Below, in pieces: positions 42,040 through 51,064 of a DNA stretch of 58,669 bases. The position numbers and the translations under genes are program-made. The stretch's first letter is position 1. Each line of letters starts with the position of its first letter. Source of the stretch: a virus; IMG/VR virus record IMGVR_UViG_3300017917_003009, positions 1 through 58,669 of that record. The stretch is one strand, 5' to 3'. The notes below the pieces were generated by a model. The model was not told the DNA's origin. It made no database searches and worked only from the letters and a program-made list of their open reading frames with translations.

Positions 42040-44208
42040 ATGGGCGAAAAAATTTTATCTCCTGGCGTATTCCAAAATGAATCTGACCAATCGTTAGTTC
42101 AAAGAGGTATCCAAGGTACTGCAACTGCATTAGTTGGTCCTACAGTGTTAGGTCAACCATTGGTTCCTACCTATGTTACTTCATACAGTGAATATACATC
42201 AAAATTCGGAGAATCATTTAAGAGTGGTAGTTACTACTACGAATATTTAACATCATTAGCTGCTAAGGATTTCTTTAGCAATGGTGGTCAAACACTATTA
42301 GTTACTAGAGTTATTAGTGGTAGTTCTAATGTGAGTACTTATGCAGAAGCAGGCATTCCTAACTCTTTAACATCAACTGCTGGTGCTAGATCTTCTGCTT
42401 CATTTGCATTAAATGGAAACGATACAGGTAGTGCTGGATCTAATACATTCATGCGCCTGGGTATTCCTGGTGTGAATGATTATTGGATTGGTTTAGTACA
42501 AAACACAAGTTGGTTAACAGCAGGACAATCACAGGCCGATACAGTATCAGATATATTTTGGATTGGCGTTGGTGCAACTCCAACAATTGATCAAGTAGGT
42601 AACTATATCACAGCTTCTATTAATACGAGTGCTAGTTTCTTTAGAAATAATTTCACAGCATCTTATGATAATGCTTCTGATATTTTAACTATCACTGCAC
42701 TTACTACTGCTAACCAAAATAGTGTTCCTAACAATAATTGGTTTGTAAGTCGTTCATTAAATTATGTTTATGATACTACTGGTACTGTACAACTTTTTGC
42801 TAACGGTACTGATGGTACTGTAAATAATTCATTTACCCTTGAAACATTAGCTTGGGGTGACCAAATGAATAACACCTCAAGTATTACAGCTGGTGCTTTA
42901 GCAAGCGGTACTGCAGCTAACGTTCGTTGGGAAATTACAAGTGTAAACACAGGAAGTGGTACATTTAATTTAGCAATCCGTGCTGGTAATGATAATAATG
43001 CTCAACTTAATTACTTAGAAACATTCCCTAACTTATCATTAGACCCAGCCTTACCTAACTTTATTACTCGTGTTATTGGTGACTCTAATCCAGTTTATAA
43101 AGTAGACGGTGACGGTGTACCATACATTGACTATACTGGCTCTTATGCTAATGCTTCTCAATACGTTCGTGTTAAATCTGTAGACTATCCACAAGTAGAC
43201 TCAATTGACAACAACGGTAATTACAAATCAGGATCTTACAGTGGTAGTTTACCACTTGTTGGAAGTGGATCATATGGTGGTTCGTTTGCTGGTGGTGTTG
43301 CTGCAACAAACAGAGTTCAATTAATGAACGAAAACATCACAACAACAAACATTCAAGGATTTTCTCCAGCAGATTATGCCAATGCTTTTGGTATATTAAC
43401 AAATAAAGATGAATATCAATTCAACGTATTGTTAGCCCCAGGTATTGGTTTAGATAATAGTGCTGCAGCAACAATGATCTCTACTTGCGAAGATAGAGGT
43501 GATGCTATTGCAATAGTAGATTGTAAAACATACGGTTCAACTGTAGTAGGTGCTACACAAGCAGCTGCTGGTCAATCTAGCAACTATGCTGCTACTTACT
43601 GGCCTTGGATTCAATTACAATCAACAGCATTAGGTAAAGCTGTATGGGCTCCAGCATCAACTGTAATGGGTGGTGTTTTAGCATTTAACGACCAAGTTGG
43701 TGCTGAATGGTTTGCTCCAGCAGGTTTAAACCGCGGTGGTCTTCCAAATGTATTAAAAGCTGAAAGAAAATTATCTCAAACAGACCGTGATGTATTATAT
43801 GAAGGTAATGTTAACCCATTAGCTACATTCCCAGGAAATGGTGTTGTAGTATTTGGTCAAAAGACATTACAACGTAAAGCAACAGCTTTAGACAGAGTAA
43901 ATGTTCGTCGTTTGTTGATTAGATTAAAAGATTTTATTGGTCAAGTTGCAAACAACTTAGTATTCGAACAAAATACAACAATAACTCGTAATAGATTCTT
44001 ATCTCAAGTAAACCCTTACTTAGATTCAGTAGTACAACAACAAGGTTTATTTGCTTACAAAGTGGTGATGGATGATTCAAACAACACACCTGATGTAATT
44101 GATAGAAACCAATTAGTAGGTCAGATTTATATCCAACCAACTAAGACAGCTGAATTTATCATATTAAACTTCAACGTATTACCAACTGGCGCTACATTCC
44201 CTGCATAA
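42040..44208 (+). CDS. 18: Tail sheath protein gp18
   Basis: 722 aa (T4 gp18 is 659). The start ILSPGVFQNESD and VQRGIQGTATALVGPTVLG are the conserved N-terminus of phage sheath proteins. FFSNGGQTLLVTRVISGS follows. The conserved C-terminal domain is present: VWAPASTVMGGVLAFND, EWFAPAGLNRGGL, DVLYEGNVNPLATFPGNGV, QKTLQRKATALDRVNVRRL and NRFLSQVNPYLD. Sheath subunits form the contractile tube around gp19. The middle (about 150-430) is the variable surface-exposed part. Confidence 0.96.
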   Translation: MGEKILSPGVFQNESDQSLVQRGIQGTATALVGPTVLGQPLVPTYVTSYSEYTSKFGESFKSGSYYYEYLTSLAAKDFFSNGGQTLLVTRVISGSSNVSTYAEAGIPNSLTSTAGARSSASFALNGNDTGSAGSNTFMRLGIPGVNDYWIGLVQNTSWLTAGQSQADTVSDIFWIGVGATPTIDQVGNYITASINTSASFFRNNFTASYDNASDILTITALTTANQNSVPNNNWFVSRSLNYVYDTTGTVQLFANGTDGTVNNSFTLETLAWGDQMNNTSSITAGALASGTAANVRWEITSVNTGSGTFNLAIRAGNDNNAQLNYLETFPNLSLDPALPNFITRVIGDSNPVYKVDGDGVPYIDYTGSYANASQYVRVKSVDYPQVDSIDNNGNYKSGSYSGSLPLVGSGSYGGSFAGGVAATNRVQLMNENITTTNIQGFSPADYANAFGILTNKDEYQFNVLLAPGIGLDNSAAATMISTCEDRGDAIAIVDCKTYGSTVVGATQAAAGQSSNYAATYWPWIQLQSTALGKAVWAPASTVMGGVLAFNDQVGAEWFAPAGLNRGGLPNVLKAERKLSQTDRDVLYEGNVNPLATFPGNGVVVFGQKTLQRKATALDRVNVRRLLIRLKDFIGQVANNLVFEQNTTITRNRFLSQVNPYLDSVVQQQGLFAYKVVMDDSNNTPDVIDRNQLVGQIYIQPTKTAEFIILNFNVLPTGATFPA

Positions 44209-44225
44209 GGGGATGTAGTTGCTAA

Positions 44226-44233
44226 TATTTATT
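44226..44233 (+). promoter_or_regulatory. TATTTATT motif before the tail tube gene
   Basis: Variant octamer 25 bases before the tube start at 44259. It lies in the loop of a short inverted repeat (TTGCTA at 44219-44224 with TAGCAA). Confidence 0.4.
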
Positions 44234-44258
44234 AATAGCAATTAAACACTAATATAAA

Positions 44259-44744
44259 ATGGCTGTATTATCACCAAACGAAATAATGTTCACAGCGTTT
44301 GAACCTAAAGTTCAGAACCGTTTTATCATGTACATCGATGGTATTCCTGCGTACTTGATTAAAAAGGCATCTGCACCTGGATTTGAAGCTGGTGAAATTA
44401 TTTTAGATCATATCAACGTTTACCGTAAAGTTAAAGGTAAAGTTCGTTGGAATGACATGACTTTAGAATTATATGATCCTGTAACCCCATCTGGTGCACA
44501 ATCAGTAATGGAATGGGCTCGTTTAGCACACGAATCAGTAACAGGCCGCGATGGTTATTCTGACTTCTACAAAAAGAGCATCACATTAGACATCTTAGGT
44601 CCAGTAGGTGATGTAGTAGGTGAGTGGATTATCAACGGTGCTTATGTTAAAAATGCAACTTTCGGTGAATACGATTGGAGTGCAGACGCAGCAGTTAGCT
44701 TATCAGTAACGATAGCTATGGATTATTGCGTATTGAACTTCTAA
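44259..44744 (+). CDS. 19: Tail tube protein gp19
   Basis: 161 aa, the same size as T4 gp19 (163). PKVQNRFIMYIDGIPAYLI, KKASAPGFEAGEI, HINVYRKVKGKVRWNDMTL, LYDPVTPSGAQSVMEWARL and YVKNATFGEYDWSAD are the typical blocks of this family. The protein stacks as hexamer rings to form the inner tail tube. Followed by a terminator, as expected for a highly expressed gene. Confidence 0.95.
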   Translation: MAVLSPNEIMFTAFEPKVQNRFIMYIDGIPAYLIKKASAPGFEAGEIILDHINVYRKVKGKVRWNDMTLELYDPVTPSGAQSVMEWARLAHESVTGRDGYSDFYKKSITLDILGPVGDVVGEWIINGAYVKNATFGEYDWSADAAVSLSVTIAMDYCVLNF

Positions 44745-44770
44745 AATTATACATTAATACTTTTAATTAA

Positions 44771-44801
44771 GGGTGTTTGCTTTTGGCAAATGCCCTTTTT
44801 T
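44771..44801 (+). terminator. Rho-independent terminator after the tail tube gene
   Basis: Stem 44771-44780 with 44786-44795 (ten pairs, two of them G-U), loop TTTTG, T-run 44796-44801. It lies before the TATTTATA at 44808, so the next gene must start downstream of it. Confidence 0.85.
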
Positions 44802-44807
44802 ATTTTA

Positions 44808-44815
44808 TATTTATA
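44808..44815 (+). promoter_or_regulatory. TATTTATA motif between the tube terminator and next gene
   Basis: Exact octamer, three bases before the ATG at 44819. If it is a promoter the transcript would lack this start, so it may instead act for a later start or with a leaderless arrangement. Confidence 0.3.
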
Positions 44816-44818
44816 TCC

Positions 44819-45313
44819 ATGGAATTATTAAAATCATTTGATAAAACAAAACTAGATTTAGAAAATCCCTCACCATCAGGTTTTAATAGACTTGATACTA
44901 TTACTGATTACAACGCTAATAGTACAGGTACCCCAACCAATAAAGCAAATCCTGGCGCACCATCACGCTTTTTTCAAAAATTTGTTCCACAAGAAACATA
45001 TTTACAATACGTTAAGGATTTACCTAGCAAAAGTAATTTATTAAATTTAAGTGGTCTTAGTAGCAATATTGATCTTTCCACCAACAACAACTATTCAATA
45101 TTTGACGCTACTAATCTTGACATTGAAAAACCAGGAGTTAATGGTGGTATTCCGTACAAACAAGAAAAAGACCCAACAGTATACCCAGTAACATCACAAA
45201 GAGTAACACCATCAAGGGGGGCATTTCCCGTACAGGGAGAGGGTGCTAAAAAATACACTCAACCTTTTACCCCAACTAAAACATACTCGGATTTTATAAA
45301 GAGTTTTATTTAA
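44819..45313 (+). CDS. Small tail-region protein, unknown
   Basis: 164 aa from the ATG at 44819. An in-frame ATG at 44777 lies inside the terminator stem and is rejected. The protein has low-complexity Asn/Pro/Thr content, starting MELLKSFDKTKLDLENPSPS and ending KTYSDFIKSFI. It has no catalytic motif and looks extended, like a minor tail or baseplate linker. It stands alone between two TATTTATA motifs. Confidence 0.6.
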   Translation: MELLKSFDKTKLDLENPSPSGFNRLDTITDYNANSTGTPTNKANPGAPSRFFQKFVPQETYLQYVKDLPSKSNLLNLSGLSSNIDLSTNNNYSIFDATNLDIEKPGVNGGIPYKQEKDPTVYPVTSQRVTPSRGAFPVQGEGAKKYTQPFTPTKTYSDFIKSFI

Positions 45314-45345
45314 TATTTACTTGGTAAACACCCTTCCCCTTCGTA

Positions 45346-45353
45346 TATTTATA
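45346..45353 (+). promoter_or_regulatory. TATTTATA motif before the gp26-like operon
   Basis: Exact octamer in the context GTATATTTATATAT, 23 bases before the ATG at 45377, with the leader AAATAAAATAAGTTTATGG. Good spacing for a late-type promoter. Confidence 0.55.
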
Positions 45354-45376
45354 TATATAATAAATAAAATAAGTTT

Positions 45377-46120
45377 ATGGCTGAATTAAAAATTCCAACA
45401 GAAATCGTTTCGTTACCCTCAAAAGGTTTATTGTATCCTGAAACATCTCCACTTGCTAAAGGTGAAATTGAGATGAAATACATGACAGCAAAAGAAGAAG
45501 ATATTCTTACCAATACTAACTTTATTCGTCAGGGTACGGTAATTGATAAATTATTACAAGCACTAATTGTAACACCAATCGACTACAATGAGTTACTAAT
45601 TGGTGATAAAAATGCAGTACTAGTTGCTGCTCGTGTTTTAGGCTATGGTAAAGATTATTCTTTTACCTATAATAACAGAGAAGTATCTGTTGATTTATCT
45701 ACATTAGAAGATAAAGTAGTTGATGAATCGCTATTTACCCGTGGCTCAAATGAATTTAATTTCACATTCCCACACTCAGGCAACAATGTTACATTCAAAT
45801 TATTGACGCACGGTGATGAACAAAAAATCGATGCTGAAATTAAAGGTTTGCAAAAGGTAAATCCAAATTCATCTACGGATGTTACTACACGTTTAAAATA
45901 TATGATTACTTCAATTGAAGGCAAACGTGATCAAAAAGATATCCGTGATTTTGTTGATAATTACTTAATTGCTAAAGACGCTAGAGCATTACGTGAATAC
46001 TATACCAAAATCCAACCAGATATTAACTTAACATACAAGCCAGAAGATGATAGTTATGTAGGGGAGGGCATAGCTATTCCGATTTCACTTAACTTTTTTT
46101 GGCCTGACTCAGGACTATAG
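45377..46120 (+). CDS. 26: gp26-like baseplate/tail assembly protein (T4_baseplate family)
   Basis: 247 aa. PTEIVSLPSKGLLYPE, EIEMKYMTAKEEDIL, GTVIDKLLQALIV, LIGDKNAVLVAARVLGYG, and the end ISLNFFWPDSGL match the T4 gp26 family. gp26 assists hub assembly in T4. Here the gene ends in a T-run (46094-46100) that overlaps a second frame coding for a gp51-like protein, and the tape measure follows. This is the arrangement of tail assembly chaperone pairs in other phages. Confidence 0.82.
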   Translation: MAELKIPTEIVSLPSKGLLYPETSPLAKGEIEMKYMTAKEEDILTNTNFIRQGTVIDKLLQALIVTPIDYNELLIGDKNAVLVAARVLGYGKDYSFTYNNREVSVDLSTLEDKVVDESLFTRGSNEFNFTFPHSGNNVTFKLLTHGDEQKIDAEIKGLQKVNPNSSTDVTTRLKYMITSIEGKRDQKDIRDFVDNYLIAKDARALREYYTKIQPDINLTYKPEDDSYVGEGIAIPISLNFFWPDSGL

Positions 46121-46373
46121 ATTAACATTATTTAATCAAATTCATGAAATTGTATTTCATGGAAATGGTGGTTACGATTGGGACACGGTTTACAATATGC
46201 CTATTTGGTTACGTTTATTCACGTTTAATAAAATGAAAGAGTATTATAACAAACAAAACGAGGAAAACGAAAAAGTAAATAACCAATTGCAAAATAAAGC
46301 CGCAAACATTGCAAAACCAAACATAAATCAAACACCACCACCAACATATAAAGTAAAGGCGCCTAAGAAATAG
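46101..46373 (+). CDS. 51: gp51-like extension read by a probable frameshift from gp26
   Basis: An open frame without ATG runs from the stop at 46071-46073 to TAG 46371-46373. It codes LTLFNQIHEIVFHGNGGYDW then TVYNMPIWLRLFTFNKMKEY, a Gln/Asn-rich coil and a basic Pro-rich tail. The MPIWLR motif is one I associate with gp51-type proteins. The first ATG (46198) lies within the conserved part, so the protein most likely joins gp26 by a shift (+1 or -2) on AACTTTTTTTGG at 46091-46102, giving a fusion of about 331 residues. A CTG start at 46104 is the alternative. Confidence 0.65.
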   Translation, partial: GLTQDYRLTLFNQIHEIVFHGNGGYDWDTVYNMPIWLRLFTFNKMKEYYNKQNEENEKVNNQLQNKAANIAKPNINQTPPPTYKVKAPKK

Positions 46374-46381
46374 GCGCTTTT
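46355..46381 (+). terminator. Rho-independent terminator overlapping the gp51-like stop
   Basis: Stem 46355-46365 with 46371-46381 (one G-U pair), loop AGAAA, ending in four T. Its 3' arm contains the stop codon. The next TATTTATA lies three bases downstream. Confidence 0.7.
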
Positions 46382-46383
46382 GA

Positions 46384-46391
46384 TATTTATA
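46384..46391 (+). promoter_or_regulatory. TATTTATA motif before the tape measure gene
   Basis: Exact octamer directly after a terminator and 24 bases before the ATG at 46416. The terminator-then-motif order is what a new transcription unit would show. Confidence 0.6.
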
Positions 46392-46415
46392 TAGTGTAAT
46401 ATTATTTAATAACTT

Positions 46416-48566
46416 ATGCCTCCTGTTGACCCAAATATAAGCCCCGAAGCATTAAAATCACTTGATGATTTTAAAAAGAGAATGGAAGAAATTAACGATC
46501 AAATCGTTGATATGGGTAATGAATTGGGTGATGATTTAGTAAAAAAACTTACTAAAGTTACCATTTCAGCTAAGAAAATAACAGATCCATTAAAGGAAGT
46601 TGAATCTTTAAGTAAAAAAATATCTGGAATAGCAGAAGAAACAGCTGTTTTACGTAATCAAGAAGCTGTTTTATCCCGAAACTATGTAAAAGCTTTACAA
46701 GACGGTAATAAAGAAGAGCAAAGAAAGTTACTAAAAAAACTTGATCAAGTAAGATCTAATATAGATTTAAATCAACAATTACTAGCTGAATTTCAAACAT
46801 TAAAAGAAGTTAGTGATGTAGAAGCAGAGATACTAAGAACCCAACAAGAACAAGTTAAGGCTGAAGAAGAAAAAGAAAAAGCTCGAAAAGATGCAACAGC
46901 AGCCTTAAAACAACAACTCCAATCAGCTTGGTTACCTATTAAGGGTGCAATTCTTAGTATAGTTAAAGCTGTACTTGCCATAGATACTCAAGTAACAAAT
47001 CTTGGCAGATCATTAGGTATTAGCAATAGCTCAGCAAAAGGCTTAAGAGACGAAATGGAATCCTTTGCTAAAGGAGCTAATGATGGTTTTACCACAGTAG
47101 CACGATTAGCAAAAGCACAAGCTGACTTAACTGAACAACTAGGAATTGCAGTTGATTTTGGTAATGAGGAAAGACAACAATTCTCTAAATTAACAGAAGT
47201 AGTAGGATTAACAGCAGATGAAGCAGGTAAATTAGCTAACTTCTCAGCCGCAACTGGAATGTCAACTAGTGATTACTTAAAAGATGTTCGCGCTGCTGGT
47301 TTTGCTTCTCAACAAGCTAATAAAATTCATATTAGTGATAAGCAATTATTACAAAGTATATCTAAATTAAGTGCAGGTATATTAGTTAAATTCCAAGGTA
47401 ATCCTAAAGCATTAGCTGACGCAGTAGTACAAGCTAAGAAATTTGGTTTAACTTTAGAACAAGTAGATAAAACAGGTGAGTCTCTTCTTAATTTTGAAAC
47501 ATCAATAGAAAATGAACTTAAAGCTGAATTAATAACTGGTAAACAGTTAAATCTTGAAAGAGCAAGAGCTGCTGCCTTAACAGGTGATCAAGCTACATTA
47601 ATGCAAGAAGTAGCTTCCCAAGCAGGTACATTAGCTGAGTTTCAAGATATGAATGTTATTGCTCAAAAATCATTAGCTGAAGCTTTTGGTATGAGTAGAG
47701 AAGAAATGGCTGATATGTTATTAAAACAAGAAGCCATTAACAAATACGGAAGTGCAGCTCAAGAACTTAATGCCCAACAATTAAAGGATTTTGAAAAATC
47801 AGGATTATCTTTAGATGCTTATCTTGCAAAAGAAGCTGAAAAAGTATCTATTCAGGAGAAGTTCAATACTGCAATAGAAAGAATGCAAGAAATGCTAGGT
47901 AATATTGCTGCAGGTCCTTTAGGTACTATATTAGGAATGTTTACTGATTTACTTAGTAATACTACTAGCTTAGCATTTATATTAGGTGGGGCAATGATGG
48001 TAAACCTAGCAAAAATGGTTGTTACCATGAAGAGATTAGCAAAAGCATCTAAATCAGGTGCTATGATAGACATTATAGGTGCTGCTTTTAAATCAGTAGG
48101 AGGAATACCAGGTATTGGTATGATTGCAGCTGGTGCTGCTGCAGCAGCAGGTATTGCCTATTTAGCTAGTAAATCTCAAGATGTAGAAGATGGTATGATT
48201 CCCCCAGGTAGTGGTCCATTCACCATCACAGATAAATTTGGTGCAACTGCTGTAACAGCAGCAGGTGATGGTATTGCTGTTTCACCTAACATTAGTAAAA
48301 GTGACGGTACCCTCGCTCCATCTAACGCTAATAAAAATGACAGTATGTCAATTTCACCTAGCATTAATAAAGGTAATAGTGGTGGACTTGATATAGCACC
48401 TTTAGTGGCCGCAATGAACGAAGTAAAAAACGCAATAAACGCATTAGCTAACAAACCGGCACCAGCAATGGCACTTCAAGTGGGCGCAGAAAAATTAGGT
48501 GAAGTTGTTGGAAAACAAGCAGAAACAGGTACTAACCAATACAAAAATGCATATAGACTAGCATAG
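46416..48566 (+). CDS. Tape measure protein (gp29 role)
   Basis: 716 aa (T4 gp29 is 590). Residues 10-160 are coiled coil (KSLDDFKKRMEEINDQIV and on). Residues 160-480 are long amphipathic helices rich in Ala, Lys, Gln. Two hydrophobic runs lie at about 505-540 (PLGTILGMFTDLL, LAFILGGAMMVNL) and 565-590 (GMIAAGAAAAAGIAYL), typical of tape measures that insert in the host membrane. It sits after the chaperone-like pair and before baseplate genes. The function is from architecture and order, not from a sequence match. Confidence 0.75.
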   Translation: MPPVDPNISPEALKSLDDFKKRMEEINDQIVDMGNELGDDLVKKLTKVTISAKKITDPLKEVESLSKKISGIAEETAVLRNQEAVLSRNYVKALQDGNKEEQRKLLKKLDQVRSNIDLNQQLLAEFQTLKEVSDVEAEILRTQQEQVKAEEEKEKARKDATAALKQQLQSAWLPIKGAILSIVKAVLAIDTQVTNLGRSLGISNSSAKGLRDEMESFAKGANDGFTTVARLAKAQADLTEQLGIAVDFGNEERQQFSKLTEVVGLTADEAGKLANFSAATGMSTSDYLKDVRAAGFASQQANKIHISDKQLLQSISKLSAGILVKFQGNPKALADAVVQAKKFGLTLEQVDKTGESLLNFETSIENELKAELITGKQLNLERARAAALTGDQATLMQEVASQAGTLAEFQDMNVIAQKSLAEAFGMSREEMADMLLKQEAINKYGSAAQELNAQQLKDFEKSGLSLDAYLAKEAEKVSIQEKFNTAIERMQEMLGNIAAGPLGTILGMFTDLLSNTTSLAFILGGAMMVNLAKMVVTMKRLAKASKSGAMIDIIGAAFKSVGGIPGIGMIAAGAAAAAGIAYLASKSQDVEDGMIPPGSGPFTITDKFGATAVTAAGDGIAVSPNISKSDGTLAPSNANKNDSMSISPSINKGNSGGLDIAPLVAAMNEVKNAINALANKPAPAMALQVGAEKLGEVVGKQAETGTNQYKNAYRLA

Positions 48567-48574
48567 TAGTTAAA

Positions 48575-48582
48575 TATTTATA
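48575..48582 (+). promoter_or_regulatory. TATTTATA motif before the baseplate operon
   Basis: Exact octamer, 22 bases before the ATG at 48605, context AATATTTATACGA, almost the same as the motif at 1054. Confidence 0.55.
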
Positions 48583-48604
48583 CGAAACAATTAAATAATT
48601 AAAA

Positions 48605-48988
48605 ATGTCATTAGAAAACAAATTAAAGGATAGTAAGTTAAGCTTAGAGGGTAACGGATTTAATCCACAACTTAAAACACCTTCTTGGGGATTCAGTAAC
48701 CCAAATGTTAACCCAGCAACATTAAACCCATTAGACCCAAAACTTAGTGCACTGCAATATACACATGGTGTAGACTCTATACCAAAAGATGTTAAAATTA
48801 TAAGTTTTAACAAAACACAATACAAACCATATTTACCTGAAGAAAGTAAATTAGATGAATTAGATACAAGAGCTCCTAAAAATAATAGAGCTGGTGGAAT
48901 TGGGTCTGTAGTATCACAAATATACAAATCATCAACCAACCAGAACTATAAAGACAAAGGTCCTAAAAATGGCCGTTACATATCATAA
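48605..48988 (+). CDS. Small baseplate-region protein, unknown
   Basis: 127 aa, Pro/Asn/Lys-rich and extended, with LKTPSWGFSNPNVNPATLNP and an RAPKNNRAGGIGSVVSQIY end. Its style is like the 164-aa protein at 44819, which also has an MEL/MSLxNKLK-type start. Likely a minor virion protein linking larger baseplate parts. No family recognised. Confidence 0.6.
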   Translation: MSLENKLKDSKLSLEGNGFNPQLKTPSWGFSNPNVNPATLNPLDPKLSALQYTHGVDSIPKDVKIISFNKTQYKPYLPEESKLDELDTRAPKNNRAGGIGSVVSQIYKSSTNQNYKDKGPKNGRYIS

Positions 48989-48997
48989 TTAATAGGA

Positions 48998-51061
48998 ATG
49001 CCTCTAATAGACCTAAAAACAAACTTAAAATCACTTAAGTACGGAAACGATCGTACTAATGCGGGAAGCAGTGGCCAACCTTATATAACAACCGATTCTG
49101 ATGGCAATACCAATTTGTCTCTCGGTGCCAATAATGCGGCTGGTGATGTTCTTCGCCTTATAGGTGTTCAAAAAATTCCTTTAGTTCCAAATTTATCTGT
49201 TAAATTAAATGAAAGTAACGTAGGAAAGTTTGTTAATCAAGTATTAAATACAGATGATTTTATTAGAGGAGGAGCTGTAGGATCAGCTCAAGCATCTATT
49301 AATGATGCTTTTCGTATAGGGGCTTTCCTTACAGATTTACCTAAAGGACCTATATTCCTTGCTAAACAAGTAGGCTTACAATTATCTAATCCAAAATTAG
49401 AAGTTAAAAAAGGTGGAGCTGCTTTTGCAGGTAGTCTTCTTAAGGCTGCTTTTAGTGCTAGCCCGGCTCAAGCAGTAGGCTCAATTACAGGTGGGATTTT
49501 AGGACCTACTAGAATATATAATGCTGGTATTAATACATTAGCTCAAGTACCAGCAAATGCATTTGGTATTCATTTTAGCAGACATGGTTTATTACCTATA
49601 CAAGACGAACAAACCAAATACCAAAATGTAGTTACTTTTAATAATGAAAGTACTAATAGTAAAAATAATAGATTAGTAGAGTTAGTAGATAAGTTTGATT
49701 TAGGAGATCAACAATATGAGGCAAATCCTAATTTTAACTTAAGAGCAGCTAAAAAAGCAAATAGACAAGCTAATAGAACAAATAGACAAGTAAACAGAGC
49801 TCAAAACCAATCATTATTAGCAGGTTCTCAATCAGGGGGATTTCCTTATGTTCCTGTTAAATTTAAAAGACAAAAATTAAACATTGATAACCAAGTAATT
49901 TCTGCTTACCCAACTGGCCCTGGATCCACATACGGTGTAGGACTTACTGTAATTCAAAGATATAGCTTTACTGAAGATAAATTAAAAATTGAAGAATCAT
50001 TAGGTAATGCCTCTGATTTTGCTGGTAAATCTAGACTTACTACTAGTACAATAAATTATTCGAGAGCATTAGGAGAAAAAGCAAAACTATCTGTTAGTAA
50101 TGCTGCTAAATCCATTAATGCTTATACTGGTTCAATACCAGGTTCTACAGGACTAGGACCAATTGAGATTGCAGTTGCTTTAAACCAAGGAAAATATACA
50201 GACTATCCTACCCTAGCCTCAGAAATTAGTACAAACATAACAAATGTAACTCAATCAATACCTTCATTTGGTACTTATTCAGATACAAATCCTACCACTC
50301 CAACTAATACAATCAAAACTTCAGACCCTCAAGTACTTAGAGGAACACCTAATTTTAGATATTATGGTGCTGTAGACTCATCATTAGCCTCATCTGGAAG
50401 TTTAACATATAATAACACCAAAGTCTTTTCTAGAAATGATGCTGGTATTATGACTGTAATATTTAGAGCTATTAATCCATTTGATAAAAACTCATCAAGT
50501 AATGAAGAAACATTTGCATTCAATGCTTATATGAGTGGTTATAAAGACAATTTTGATGCTACTTGGAATGATGTTAATTATGCAGGCCGATCAGAAAGTT
50601 TTTATATTTACAGTAAATTTAAACGCACAGTAAATTTTGATTTAAAAATTCCTTGCTTTAATAAAATTCAACTATTTGAAAAACATAGAGCATTAGGTCA
50701 ATTAGCATCAGTAACTGCTGGTTCTTATAATAATAAATTATTATTAGGTGGTGTTTTAATTAAAATAAACATGGGTAATTATTTAGTTGGTGAATATGCT
50801 ACTTTAAATAATGTAAGCTATAGCATTCCTGATGATGCTTCTTGGGATATAGCGAATGATGCTTTATTATCAATGTATATTGATGCTAGTTTTAGCTTAA
50901 CAATAGTTCATAAAAAATTACCTGAATACCGACAAAGCAGTACAACTGTTCTTGATAATGGTTTCTTCGGCCACTTACCAAACCCAGTAAATACAAACCA
51001 ATCTACTAGAACTGGGTTTATTCAGGCACCCAATGTAATAGCTAAATTCAGAAAAGATTAA
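48998..51061 (+). CDS. Baseplate protein, possible tail tube cap/initiator (gp48/gp54 role)
   Basis: 687 aa. Helical N-terminal half with FLAKQVGLQLSNPKLE, TRIYNAGINTLAQVPANAFG and FSRHGLLPI, a pattern I recall in structural proteins of T4-like phages. The C-terminal half (about 520-655) has GRSESFYIYSKFKRTVNFDL, ALGQLASVTAG and LLGGVLIKINMGNYLVGEY, then FSLTIVHKKLPEY, which fits a tube-like beta domain as in tail tube initiators. It lies between the tape measure and a LysM-like wedge gene. The exact T4 equivalent is uncertain. Confidence 0.55.
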   Translation: MPLIDLKTNLKSLKYGNDRTNAGSSGQPYITTDSDGNTNLSLGANNAAGDVLRLIGVQKIPLVPNLSVKLNESNVGKFVNQVLNTDDFIRGGAVGSAQASINDAFRIGAFLTDLPKGPIFLAKQVGLQLSNPKLEVKKGGAAFAGSLLKAAFSASPAQAVGSITGGILGPTRIYNAGINTLAQVPANAFGIHFSRHGLLPIQDEQTKYQNVVTFNNESTNSKNNRLVELVDKFDLGDQQYEANPNFNLRAAKKANRQANRTNRQVNRAQNQSLLAGSQSGGFPYVPVKFKRQKLNIDNQVISAYPTGPGSTYGVGLTVIQRYSFTEDKLKIEESLGNASDFAGKSRLTTSTINYSRALGEKAKLSVSNAAKSINAYTGSIPGSTGLGPIEIAVALNQGKYTDYPTLASEISTNITNVTQSIPSFGTYSDTNPTTPTNTIKTSDPQVLRGTPNFRYYGAVDSSLASSGSLTYNNTKVFSRNDAGIMTVIFRAINPFDKNSSSNEETFAFNAYMSGYKDNFDATWNDVNYAGRSESFYIYSKFKRTVNFDLKIPCFNKIQLFEKHRALGQLASVTAGSYNNKLLLGGVLIKINMGNYLVGEYATLNNVSYSIPDDASWDIANDALLSMYIDASFSLTIVHKKLPEYRQSSTTVLDNGFFGHLPNPVNTNQSTRTGFIQAPNVIAKFRKD

Positions 51062-51064
51062 TAA

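Noticed and set aside
44777-44818. Upstream start for the 164-aa protein
   Set aside because: It would place the start codon in the terminator stem of the tail tube gene; the ATG at 44819 is in frame and follows the terminator.
48532-48939. 135-codon minus-strand frame opposite the 127-aa gene
   Set aside because: The + strand gene has a TATTTATA motif and leader in front and fits the operon; the minus frame crosses two + strand genes.
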